This document shows, piece by piece, positions 35,488 to 47,065 of a DNA stretch of 64,000 bases. Under the pieces are notes generated by a model. It ran no database searches. It saw only the letters and a list, made by a program, of their open reading frames with translations, and was not told the origin of the DNA. Made by a program: the position numbers and the translations under genes. Source of the stretch: Xiphydria camelus (lineage: Eukaryota; Arthropoda; Insecta; Hymenoptera; Xiphydriidae); NCBI GenBank assembly GCA_963678675.1, contig OY783194.1, positions 35,938,278 through 36,002,277 of the forward strand, given 5' to 3'. Each line of letters begins with the position of its first letter. Within the stretch, counting starts at the first letter, position 1.

Positions 35488-35682
35488 AAACCACGCCCCG
35501 ACCTAGAACGCAGTATGATTGTCCTAGACGCTTTTACTGTTGCGTGACGTCACACATTCGATGATCATTGGCTAAATCTCCATTTTAACCAATGACTGTC
35601 CAGTGCTCCTAACTACGCTCCGCCCTAGAACGCAGTATGGTTGGCCGATAGCGCTTTTACTGTTGCGTGACGTCACACATTG
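35488..35682. repeat. Direct repeat with two perfect CRE palindromes
   Basis: Two units about 120 bp apart share CTAGAACGCAGTATG, GCGCTTTTACTGTTGCGTG-like sequence and TGACGTCACACATT. TGACGTCA occurs at 35545-35552 and 35668-35675. Whether it is a regulatory tandem or part of an old repeat cannot be told here. Confidence 0.7.
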
Positions 35683-36370
35683 CTTCTCGCTGTTTGCGCG
35701 GCTCTTTTAAACGCTACATTTTTAACTCAAATTCGTAAAGGTTTCCGACGTGTTAACACCATAAGTTTATATACCGTATAAATTGTAATTTTTTACTCGA
35801 TTTTTTAAGCCAATAAAAAAAATCATGCAAGTTCCTCATTGCGCAGCGCCCATTCCCGCGCGGAGTGGGGATTTTCAACCACCGTAGCACGCGTGCCACG
35901 CGCACCGCGCCGATAGCTTCGCGTCCGACACGCGTTCCACGCACGCTTCTCCTCGAGCGTTTTGGCAGAGCGCGCGCATCCCGCATAAATTAGTCTCGCG
36001 CGATGACCGGGAAGATTTCGATGCGCGAGAAATTCAAACCCTTTCCACACACGGTCCGCTGTCTCTCTCTCCTCTCGTATTTTCTCCCCGCTCGATTCCT
36101 AGAAAAGAATCTCACGGAATTACTACCGCGCGGTAGCGTCGTTAACGCGCTCATTGTGCAGCGACCTCTTCAGAGTCATCGTCCGCTTCCTCCGTCGCGA
36201 CAGTGATCGATCGTAACTGCTTACGCTCCAGGAGAGGCCTCTCCGAATCCTCTCTCCTCTTTCTCTCGCCCATTGTTGCGATCTTCGAAATTTTCCACGC
36301 GCGCCGTCGAACGGTTGATTCTACGCAGCGATTCTTACCTGAAACTGGGTATACGTACGCATACGCACAC

Positions 36371-36827
36371 TGATTGTGAGAGAAAAATGGGTGGTAAAAT
36401 CAACGCTGATCGCGAGGTTGAATTTCCACGTGTCAAAAGTTTCGTACGTTCGTTTGAACGAAAATTATCGATTTCGAGTTTATTAATTACCTTATCTTCG
36501 ACAGTTGTTCGTCAAATAATTAAACAATTCAACAGCGATCAGATCAAATCGGATCACGAATGCAGTCGAAATAATTTTTGTTGCATTTTTGTAGTGACAA
36601 TGATCATCGTGGTTTAATTAAACGCAAAATTAGATCAATAATATTACCGCATGGTAGTGCCAACTATAATATATAAAAAAGAGGTTTTTGATCTCTCGTT
36701 ACTACATGTAACCAAAATCTTACTGTTCGGAACAACGTTGTTAATTATAGAATTATAATTGGCGCCAAAGTCGACTACGATTTCTGGTGAAACCGTAATT
36801 CCTTCAACCAGATTTTTCTCCCAGTGT
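36371..36827. mobile_element. Probable composite MITE with CACTGGGAGAAAAAT-type end
   Basis: Left TGTGAGAGAAAAATGGGTGG and right CCAGATTTTTCTCCCAGTG pair. Inside, near 36440-36510, is a family C-like stretch (TACGTTCGTTTGAACG, GATTTCGAGTTTATTAATTA). Confidence 0.55.
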
Positions 36828-39800
36828 ACGAGCGTGTGCGCACGTCGGGATGCACAACGCACGCGTGTCACCTCGCACGGGACGGGGCGTGACCGGCATG
36901 GTATTCCCTCTTGATTTTCGAGCGCGCGGAGAAAACAAGTCAACGAGCTATTGTGCGAGGAAGAAGGATCCGCGCGCGCGATGGCATAATGCAACAACTT
37001 TCTGACTCACCGCACGCGCGTTTTCCTTTGTACCTGAGGCACGGGCGCCACTGCGTACGCGTTGCGCGCGGGCCAACGTCCGTCGGTGCTCATCTCTTTT
37101 AATAAAAGCAGGAAGATTGATGGGAGAAATCCGATAGCCGCGCTATAATAGAATTCTTCGGTGCCCGATCGTCGTCCCTGTATAGAAATTTCGTGGCGTC
37201 GGAAACTGAATCCCCGTTCGAGGCGATTCAGCTCGGGGAAAGTGCGAGTGGTGCGATTTCACGCTGCCTCGGGATCTTTTATTCTTTATTTTGCAGTCTT
37301 TGCGTCGATAATTTCCCGTTAAAACTGACTTTTAATCGCTTCGAAACTACGATGGAAGTTGAGGTGTAGGTATTGCAACATTCGACGCCTGGTAGAGGGC
37401 AACCCGCGATGCGCGCAGTACAATGTACAAGCCCAGCTTCAGGCGCCATCTACTCGCAAGTAAAATACACACCCGCGCGCGCGCACGTCTCGTAGCGCTC
37501 TGCTATCCGATTCGATCGACCGATTACTTACGCGAGGACGAATTAACCTAGAAAGTCGATCGTTCGCTCGCGCCATATATCGCGCATATCTATACATCTC
37601 CGCGATTCGTAGATTTACAACAGCGCGTTTCGAAACGTACACCGTCGCGTCGCGCCGCAGCACGGTCACGTTTACCGCGGGGCCGCCGTCTCCCATCCAG
37701 AGATCAGACGGAGAAAGGGCGCGAGAGGCGCACGTGTTGGCTCGTACTATACTATGTATACGCGATTTCCGTGTACCCCGACGCTTTTATCGGTACATAC
37801 GTTACGCGTGCGCGCACTGCCTGTGAAACGGGCGGGAATTTTATGGTTTCTTCGCGTTCGGGACGACGACGACGACGCGTCTGTTCGAGAGTTCCTTTCG
37901 ACGTTGCGACACGCGTACCACGCGTGATTTATGCTCCTCCATACAGCGCGCAGGAGTCGTGTCGAATAGACGCAGAGGTGAGACCGTCGCGCGCCGCTTA
38001 ACATGGAAACGCTTGCAATAAAATATCCGCGGTTGCGGAGAGATTTTTATCCGTCTCTTAAATATTCTCGTCCCCGCGCGGTCGCGCTGGAAATTAAAGC
38101 GTGTACGATGAGCCGATCTCCTGCCTATTTTACGAGTATCGTCCGTGTCTTTCGCTTCGGATCTTTTCTCCCGTATAAGGCGCGCGCGTGCGCGCGTCCC
38201 GCTGCGCACTCCCACGCCCGTTACACCGAGTGCATAATCGGGTTTATGCGGTTCGTTTTATCGAGACTTCGCGTGGCCTCTGGGGTCTCTCTTCTCTTCG
38301 CTCGCGGAGTCTCGAGGCCACTGGGTCAGCGAGCCGCCGCCAGCGCGCGCTCGTGGTTATAACGCACACGACACACCATCGTTACACAACCGCAACGGCC
38401 GCGGCGCGAGCCTCCTCTCGATTCCTCGATACCTGCTCCAATCCACCCGCGGTTTTCGCAGTTTTTTGGTATTTCGAGGGAAATTGACGCGGTTTTTTGC
38501 GCTGGAAAATTGTCTCGCGCCTCGATTCACGTCGCGCTGCGTTCGGTGTCGCGTTGCGGCTGTTTTACGGCGGTTTCTGCGATTAAAAATGAATCGACGC
38601 GGGAGAAGCGCGTCTTTGGACAATTTTCCGCGTGATATTTTCTTCGTTTTCGACCCACGCGGGCCTCGTTCCCCGCGCGAAGGGGAGAACAACAGACTCC
38701 GGCGACGAAACTCGCGCGCGAGGATCGGTCTTCCGAGGCTTCCTTCCACGATGCAAATATAATAACCGTCCCGAGACTGAATAACAATCTATTTTCGACG
38801 TCGCGATCACAGTCGCGCGCAATAAAAAAACACGAAGCTGATACATCGCGCCTCTCCGATCTTCGGATCTCGCGCGATGAGTCACGGGTTCGTTAACGGG
38901 CCGTACGTGATTTATCGGAAGGGATAATGCTCCATGGAGAAGTAAAATATATTCTTAATTAATACGCGAGCACCGTTATCTTCGTATCGCCGCTCGTAAA
39001 TCTTTAAAGGGAGCACGTCGTTTCAAAAGGCGAGATCCTCATTGAAAACAGGACAACGCAGCGGCCTTGAATGAGAAGACACGTGTGTAACGGAGGATAT
39101 CGTCCTCTGAACAGTCGTCGCATATTTTATTTATTTTTTTCTCCCCCACCAATCGACCGATCGCGCTCTTTTCGATCGGACCGGGTAGAAAGTTGAGTCA
39201 GACTCGCCCCAATTAGTGGGACTAATTAGTATCGAATCGAGCGTGGCAACGAAGGGGTCCGGCGACATACACGCGCGCGCGCGCGCGCGCTTCCGTATGT
39301 CGATCGGGACGAGAGTGTACGCGTGTCGAAGTTGGTGAGGCTGCGAGACGGCGCGCGCGCGCGCGCGGCTGCGTGCGAGAGAGGCCGAGAGACGGATTCC
39401 TACTGGAATGCGGTCAGGTTGGGCCGAATGTGGGAGAGTCAAGAGAGAGAGAGAGAGAGAGAGCAGCTCTAAGGACCTCTCTCGACATTCGCCAACTCGA
39501 AATGCATTCCTTCCGCTCGGGACGAAAATGTCTTACCGATGCGCGCAGAGGAGTAACGATCGGTAATCGATAGCGCGCGTTCCATCGCGGATAATCCGAG
39601 GAGAAATATCGAGTAGGCATGTCGACCGCAACGCGGTCTCTTGACATTTACATCGCGCGAGTACGGAGAGGTCAGGGGTTTTTTTTTTATTTGATCGGCC
39701 GAAAGAGACGCCGATCGCGTCACAGCCAGAGATCGATCCCCGATCGCGTGAGTCAGTCCAGACGGCCTTTTCTCTCGGAGCGCACTTTCCATCGGGGAAT

Positions 39801-40048
39801 TTATAATTAGAGCAAAGCCCGCTTAGAAATTTCGGCGTCGAAGGCTTTGAAATTTCACGGTGTGGGCGTATGCGTGGATACGAACTGAGAGAAATTTTAT
39901 AGATTGTACGGCAATGCCAGTGGCTGATTAATATGAGAACGAGTTCTGGTTACCTTAGTAATACGTATTTCTATATCAATTATACGTATAGTGTTTCAGC
40001 AATACGTGTTACTATTTGACATTCCTATATTACTTAAATATACTCTTC
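36828..40048. other. GC-rich non-coding DNA
   Basis: Includes a (GAC)n run near 37862 and the dinucleotide cluster at 39272-39463. No exon with clear splice borders was found. Confidence 0.5.
39272..39463. repeat. Cluster of CG and GA dinucleotide runs
   Basis: A (CG)n run at 39272-39290, another at about 39350-39366, and a (GA)n run at 39442-39463 within 200 bp. The first two could adopt Z-DNA; the last is a GAGA-type tract often seen near promoters. Confidence 0.8.
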
Positions 40049-40245
40049 TACACTGAGAAAAAAAAAGATTAAAAATTATTCTGTTAGAAGGATAATCTGA
40101 GTACGAAAGGTAAAGTGGATCGAATAGTATCCTAAGGAAGGTTAAATTTTATACCCTGGAAGGATAATTTTTGATCTGTTTTATCTTTCGTACTCAGATT
40201 ATCCTTCTAACAGAATAAATTTTAATCTTTTTTTTTCTCAGTGTA
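40049..40245. mobile_element. MITE family A, copy 1 (193 bp, TA target site)
   Basis: Starts CACTGAGAAAAAAAAAGAT and ends with TTTCTCAGTG, flanked by TA on each side. The arms (AGAAGGATAATCTGAGTACG and its complement) fold over most of the element. Near-identical copies lie at 44932-45125 and 55976-56168. Confidence 0.9.
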
Positions 40246-41164
40246 GTTAATCTCATTTTTAGCATTAAAGTATAGCCGTCACAGCTATACTTATTACCAC
40301 ATGCGACCTATAAATTTCTCCGAGTGTGTGCGGCTCGTCTTTGCGGTCGGAAGTTTCGAAACCCTTGATGAAGACATTTTAAAAACGTACGAAAAAATAT
40401 CCCTCTTCGGGGAATCCCTCTCGACGAGCGCGAAACTCCAGCAAACTTTCTCGCGGAATATCTGACGATGATCTCTGAATTTTTACAATAGCGATCCACA
40501 CGTGAGCCAGAGGTATCTTCCTCCTCCCACAATAATTTCTCCATCCGAGACCCGGACAAGGAAAGCGTACGCGAGGATACGTGCATAAACGGCAGGAGAA
40601 TTTCTTCTCCTGAACCCGTAACCGCCCGGTGTACCCATATACACTCGGCACACGGACGTGCGCGCTGTGCTATAACGAATGAGCGATATTAACATGTATA
40701 CGCCGCGCGGCCGCAGGGTCCGCGCGTTTGAAAATGTGAGCGTGACTCATAAATGCCTCCCTCTCCCCGAGGCCAATGAGCGGCGCCGTTCCGCAAACCC
40801 GCGGTCCGATATCGCATTGTAAAACGGCGGGCATTGATATACTTGGCCGCGCGTTAGAAACGCACGGTGAGCGTCTCGCCACGCGTCGATCGTCCGGACC
40901 GCGCGTCGTGCGCTTCCACAGGTTCTCTCCTTACGGTACAGCCCGCCCACTCGAAACCTCGAAACTCGTACGGAGATCCCGGCAGCGCGTGTTCCACTCT
41001 CTCGCGGTGTACCCGCAGGTAGCCGCGCCGTGAATATTCCTCGGCGCGTTGAGATTATTTTCTTTTGTACGTTCGGTCGACGTCGCACGGTTAGGTGCAG
41101 TCGCGAAGGTTATCGAGAGAGAAATTAATCCACACGCGTGGATTTGACATCACGCGGATGTCTA

Positions 41165-41376
41165 CACTGAGAGAAAGCAGATTTAACCAAATCGGCGATT
41201 ACGAATGGAGAAATGCCGATCTAGTTGCTTGGACTAATAATTGACTCGAATGGACTACAGTCTGTTTTCTTTCATCAATCTAACCAAATTTATCAATCGG
41301 AGCAACTAATTCTGCGTTCCCCCACTCGTAAACGCAGATTTAATTGAATATATAATACCATTTTTATTTATCCGTG
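41165..41376. mobile_element. MITE family G, second copy
   Basis: Starts CACTGAGAGAAAGCAGAT, ends TTTATTTATCCGTG, TA-flanked. Shared internal words with 12181-12414 include CGGAGCAACTAATTCTGC and ACTCGAATGGACTACAGTCT. Confidence 0.78.
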
Positions 41377-42233
41377 TACGCACGATCGTGCGAAGGATTA
41401 AATTGCGTTGAGAATTCGTCAGCGATATTCGAATGTTTTACTTTGCGGCGAAAGAGACGCTTAGCAGCGCGATAGGGTGTACGGCGCGAGAGGGGCGGTA
41501 GGACCGGCTCGGGAGGGGTGGAAAGGTGGGAGAGGAGTCCCGCCGCCCTGCGCGCAGCGACAGGCACCGCGACCACCAGTTGGGATCTTTCGGTTGTCTC
41601 GGGAGTTTCTCGCGTTCGTCGAATTGCGCGCCAGGTGCTTTCGCTCGATCTTTCGTTGCAGCGGCGTCGATGCAAACGCGATTCGGTACCTGTGAATTGT
41701 TCGCTTCTCGCTAAATTCTTCGTCTGAATAAAGAGACGAAGGCGGAGGTGGTTCGTAAAGTTTCCGTCGGATCGGTACGCGCGGGAAAAAATATGCTAGC
41801 GTAGAGGTAAGTTTATCTCCTCGCTGCTCCGATTCGTTCGCGTCGCAGGCGTTCCAAACGAGGTTTCGAAATGTTTCCTGTGGGTGTAAGCGAGCGGGCG
41901 AGATTCCTAAAAGGGATAGAAATGACGTCGTATATACGTCCTAATTTAGGTCGTTCGATCTTTACGACAAATTTGTCTCCGAAGAAGTTTGATCGATTTA
42001 TCTGGATTTACCCGGAGGATATATTTTACGCGGCACGACCGCGGCTGCTCTCGAAAATATATCCGGACAGACGAAAACTGTGCTTCGAAAATGTGTCAAT
42101 GCCCGACTTGCTCATGTTTTATTTATGCAGCGACAGCTATGTCGAGCAACACGAGACTTGCCGAACCAGAACTAGGAACTGTTTTTTCGCGAATCTCCTT
42201 TGCATCGTACACGGAGAACGATGACGTTACCTA

Positions 42234-42625
42234 CACCGAGAAAAATAACTTGGTCAAAATGACAAAGTGCATCTGGTTAAACGAGTTTAGTTATTCCAAC
42301 CAACATACTAGTCAGTTGAACCAAATATCTAGTCATTCTGTTTACACGTTTAGTTATTCTAATACATGTCATTATTACATGTCTAGTTATTCTAACCAGA
42401 AACTATGCGCCTGAAGTTCCAAACGTTCATTTGAATGAGAAATTTCGATAAATTCTACACTGGCCGTAATCTCTCAAAGTCGAAACTTTTCGTTCAAATA
42501 AACATTCAAAATTTCAGGTACATAAAAATGGCCAGTTTAACCAGATAAATGGAGGATCCATATTTCATCAAACGGTTTGGTTATGGTCTTCAGGATTTTT
42601 GTTAAATTGACCAGGTTATCTTTTG
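42234..42625. mobile_element. MITE family I, copy 1, carrying a family C-like insertion
   Basis: Starts CACCGAGAAAAATAACTTGG. The halves match the intact copy at 44597-44861. A palindrome near 42411-42525 (CCTGAAGTTCCAAACGTTCA ... AACATTCAAAATTTCAGG) is the family C element also found inside family B at 32941. The right terminus is lost. Confidence 0.7.
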
Positions 42626-43592
42626 GGTCTATTATCTTTTGACTCGATGTACTACAAATATACATATATTTTCCCATAAACATCGAGCCGATTTCAGCGA
42701 AATTTCGTCATCGGAATAACTGTAGATACATATCGAAGGATTTCTTCTCGCAATCAATACCTATACAGAAAGTTTGCGGACACAATTCCAAAGCCGCGCC
42801 GTTTCGCCACACAGCTGACGAACCTCCGCGTCAACCGGCACGTGTAACTGTTTATATCCGCCCTGTTCCGCGCGCCGCTTCGGGCTTTATCGATCCCAAT
42901 CTACGCAAATCCACGCGCGTGCCTAGTCTCTGTGATTAGAGCGCGAGGCGCCGAGTTCGCACACATTTCGAACCGCAGCGGTTTCAGGGCGCGGAAGCGG
43001 TACCGTTGACCCTGCGCGCGAGTACGCTACATATAATTATCGCTGGGAAACAATTTATCACGGCCGCAAGCCGAGCCGTGCTACAGGCAGAGAGTTACGT
43101 GCGACCCGACTATTGGCGCGAAATGAGTCTGCTGGTTTTTATGCGCGCTGCAGCGCACGCAAGCTTCCAGTACACGCGACAGCGCAGGGAGTGACACTGA
43201 CCCTCCGAGTCCGTGACGATTACAGCAATGAGTTTTCTTTCTCTCTCTCTCTCGTGGATATATTCCCGCGGAAATGAGGCGTCAGGCGGGTCGGTGTCCT
43301 CTGGTGACATAATAAAGAAACCCGACGCGTGTCACGTAGACGTAAGCGGATCGACTCGCTCTACGCGAGTCCTTAATCGATTTCGCGACGCCGATCGGTG
43401 GCGCGCGAGAGCCGAGCGCGTGCGAGGTACTCGCCGATTGCGTAATCTCGTTTCGCCGTCGCTCCTCGAGCTTTATCGCGAGTTCGCTGTAACTAGAATG
43501 AATGCATTACTAGGAAAAGGTCGATTTACACATATCCGATTCGGCTAAGAACCGATGGCGTTCGGCGGACTGACAGAAAAAAATGATTCATA

Positions 43593-43844
43593 AACAGAGA
43601 AAAGGATTAGCTAGAATTACTGGTAATTATTTGCGGGGGGTCGCAAATGATGATTTATTTACATCAATTAGATTCTTTTTTTTTCATATTAATCTGATTT
43701 CCTTGCAATCACATACTGTTCTACATGATTGCAAGGAAGAGATATTTAATTGATATATTTAAAAATTTCATCGATATAAATCGATAATTACTCGCGACCC
43801 TGCGAGTAATTTTCAGTAGACCCAACTAATTCTTTTTCTCTGTG
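43593..43844. mobile_element. MITE family B, copy 2 (uninterrupted)
   Basis: Starts AACAGAGAAAAGGATTAG, ends CTAATTCTTTTTCTCTGTG, with TA flanks and inner palindrome around CTTGCAATCACATACTGTTC. Confidence 0.82.
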
Positions 43845-44596
43845 TAAGGTTTGCATAGATTGTCTGAGCCTAACCGGATGCCACGGAGCTATAAAAAAAG
43901 ATATAAATATTTTCACGCAAATCTATTGAATAATTTTTTCCATCAATTCGCCGGGGACGGCGTAGATCCTGAACTGGATAAATCGAAGCGCCGAACAGAA
44001 TCGTGTTTTACAAAAATCCGTTCGATCCGCGCCTCTTCACCTCGCTGCATCTCCGCGTGTATAATAGTCGCACCTGTCGCTTCGAATTCCGAAAGACGAG
44101 TACATCCCGTCCGGCCGCGATCGAGAGACACGAGGATCCATGCACGCGCGTTGCCCCGGGCCGGGCGAACAGTTAGATCGCCGAAATCGTGAGTTGCGGT
44201 AGGTGGGCTCGACCGGCGCAGCCTCTCGCACCATACGTACATTATACAGGGCGTTCTCGCACAGGTTCCGATAATGCGTGGAGCTTTTTTCAAATTTGCC
44301 GCATACACGAACCAATCAGCGGCTCGGTTAATCTTTTCTGTTGTCACTGCGGCCATTTATCAATTGAAGAGCAAACTTTAGAGGTCATTATCAGTTCGCG
44401 TGTGCGGCAAACTTGAAAAATACTCCACCCACTCTCGGAGCCTGGACGCGAACACCCTGTATATTCACCTGTCGGGCAGATTGCGATCTCTCGATTACTG
44501 GCCCACATAGCCGCCTCGAACTTCGTGGAACGTCCTCGCAGTTTCTCAGTCTGATAAAACTGAATCGGATGCCCCGCCGTCGCGCGCTTTAAACGA

Positions 44597-44861
44597 CACT
44601 GAGAAAAAAATAACTCGGTCAATCTAATCAAAATCCTGGAAACGATGACCAAACCGTTTGATGAAATATGGATCCTCTATTTATTTGATTAAACTGACCA
44701 CTTTTTGGTCAAATTCATTAAACATTGATATTGGAATCACTTGACATTTGGTTGGAATAACTTAATATTATTTTGGTTCAACTGATCGGTATTTTTGGTT
44801 GGAATAACTAAACGCACTTGATTGGATGCGTTTCGTCATTTTAACTCGATTATTTTTCTCG
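44597..44861. mobile_element. MITE family I, copy 2 (without insertion)
   Basis: Starts CACTGAGAAAAAAATAACTC and ends TTATTTTTCTCG; arms include TTTGGTTGGAATAACT repeats. It is flanked by other MITEs (family A copy 2 follows at 44932). Confidence 0.7.
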
Positions 44862-44897
44862 ATACATAGGATACAAAATTCTGTAAAGACTAACATA

Positions 44898-45256
44898 CAC
44901 GGTAAAAAATTCTGCGGTGTGGATCTATGTACACTGAGAAAAAAAAGATTAAAAATTATTCTGGTAGAAGGATAATCTGAGTACGAAAGGTAAAATAGAT
45001 CAAAAATTATCCTAAAGAAGGTTAAATTTTAAATCCTGGAAGGATAATCTTTGATCTATTTCACCTTTCGTACTCAGATTATCCTTCTAACAGAATAATT
45101 TTTAATCTTTTTTTTTTTCTCAGTGTATACGGAGATCACTTTTGGTGTTAGATAATAATGGAATTAAGACTGAATGACACCAGATGTGGTATACATAGGT
45201 CCACACCGGTGAAATGTTGTTGATACACGTATAATTAACATCACTTTTTTACCGTG
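44898..45256. mobile_element. Outer MITE with CACGGTAAAAAA ends hosting a family A element
   Basis: Terminal repeats CACGGTAAAAAA and TTTTTTACCGTG are flanked by TA. Sub-terminal arms GGTGTGGATCTATG and CATAGGTCCACACC pair across the inserted family A copy, showing that both belong to one older element about 165 bp long. Confidence 0.8.
44930..45127. mobile_element. MITE family A, copy 2, inserted inside another MITE
   Basis: 194-bp copy with the same arms and TA flanks as the one at 40051. It interrupts an outer element (44898-45256) at a TA following GGATCTATG. Confidence 0.9.
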
Positions 45257-45850
45257 TAAGAAAATCAATCAACCACAATCGAGTATGTATTATCAAATAG
45301 AGGGATTATATGATCATGGGGCAATACTCGATTACGATTGGTTGATTTTCTCACGTCTCACGTCCTTGCGGAATTTTGTGTGCGAAAGCCTCGACGGATT
45401 TTCCGTCGGACCGAAAGATCGACGTTACGGTGTTCGGGTAGCGCGTGCGTTCTCCGGCGCGCGGGTACGTTTTCGAACCGTTAGGCGCGCGTTTTTTTTA
45501 TCGTCGGAAGGCGCACCGACGCGGCAAAAATTACTCGGTCGTCGGAGAGTGACGCGCGGGCGAAGTGGGACGCGGAAACGGGACATTCCTTGCGAACGCA
45601 TGCATCTATAGATACGCGCCTTTCAATAAATTGAATTACCCACAGAAGCGCGCGCGGAATACGGTTTCGCGGTCTTTCGAAGCATCATCGCTCGGCGCGA
45701 ACGACTCTTCTATTCGCTCGTCACGTCGGCTTTGTCATCGTGACTCGCAACGTTGAAAATTGCTCGAGAATGCAGACTGCGGGAATGCGCTTGCAGATTT
45801 GAGTTTGTCGACGAATGTTGAGCAAAACTCGACACCAGCGAGAAAAATGT

Positions 45851-46077
45851 ATAAAAGAAAATCGTAAAATCGATAAATCTGGTCGGAGAATCGTAGTAAA
45901 TAAAAAATCTAAAATAACAATTTTACCCTAGAATTGAAAATCTATAAAACTGGCATTAAAACTCTATAAAAGAAAAGCGTGAAATCGATAAATCTGAACA
46001 GAGTCGTGGTAAATATGAAATCTAAAATGACAATTTTACCCTAAAATTGAAAGTCTATAAAACTAACATTAAAAATC
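45851..46077. repeat. Tandem duplication, two units of about 115 bp
   Basis: ATAAAAGAAAATCGTAAAAT at 45851 and ATAAAAGAAAAGCGTGAAAT at 45966, each followed by CGATAAATCTG and by ACAATTTTACCCTA. Confidence 0.8.
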
Positions 46078-46645
46078 TACTTTTCCCTCTTGAATCGCAC
46101 CCCATTCTCACGACCAGTCCTCTTAATCGACCCCGATTATCCCTCCGCGTCCCTTGCCACGCCCCCTTGTCTATCTCTGCACGCCGATGATCTACAATTA
46201 TTATCGTCCCAGTCGCTCCGCGTTCCATTCTTACTCGTGATGACAGCTCTTCTTCTCTCCTCGAACGAAGTATAGCATCGCAGCATGCGTGCCGCGTATT
46301 AGTCTCGTTGTCGGCGCCGCTCCCCCCTCCGCCGCGCATTCATTGTCGTCATTACACTCTCGCGCGCGCGCGATAAACTGTTTTGTTTAGTCGACCGTTA
46401 GTCATTGCTGAACGACGGCGACGGCGGCGGCTTCGTTCGACCGACCAGTCGGGCACGCTTTAATTGGCGCGTCATTCGCGCGAGCGCAGACGCTGCACTT
46501 CTTACCCATCTGTTCTCGCTGCACGTATCACATGCAGGATGATGCATCGCCGTTGCGTCGACGATAATTTTTTCCGCTTCTATATTTAAGCAAAATTGAA
46601 TTTGATCCATGCGTCGATCTTTTTGGACGTATTTAATTGATACTA

Positions 46646-46902
46646 GACTGAGGGAAAAGGTCTAGTGGAATACGAACCTGATGGAAACATTTATTTGAGA
46701 TAAATAAGAATTTATTCGCATCGAACAAAAATCCATTTGAATGAGATTGACGTTTCGCATATCTTTTTAATCGGGTATACGAACCTATTAAAGCATCAAT
46801 CTAATTGAAATAGAATTTTATTCGATGTGAATAAATTCCTATTCATCTCAAATAAATTTCTCTAATATAGGTTCGTATTCAATTAAATTTTTTCTCCGGG
46901 TG
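46646..46902. mobile_element. Fold-back MITE family J
   Basis: Arms such as TTTGAGATAAATAAGAATTT pair with the AAATTCCTATTCATCTCAAA side; outer ends GACTGAGGGAAAAGG and TTTTTTCTCCGGGTG. Confidence 0.75.
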
Positions 46903-46924
46903 TTGAGCTACCGCAGGTTGTCAA

Positions 46925-47065
46925 CTCGACTGGTGTCTCATAACCCATGAGGTTTCTGTCAAAATCGGTAGAATTCTTTTTTGTAGATCATACATCGATC
47001 TACAAAAAAGTTCCTTTGCAACATGCGCACAAAATCCATAGATAACGAGACTATTACCCATCAAA
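46925..47065. repeat. Hairpin with arms around CTTTTTTGTAGATC, diverged family F copy
   Basis: CTTTTTTGTAGATC and GATCTACAAAAAAG form a near-perfect hairpin at 46976-47010; outer parts (CATAACCCATGAGGTTTCTG; ATAGATAACGAGACTATTA) resemble family F. A more degraded relative may lie at 3940-4125. Confidence 0.5.

Noticed and set aside
46976..47010. Short perfect hairpin as a microRNA precursor
   Set aside because: It is the centre of a diverged family F fold-back element and too AT-simple to argue for a microRNA without small-RNA data.
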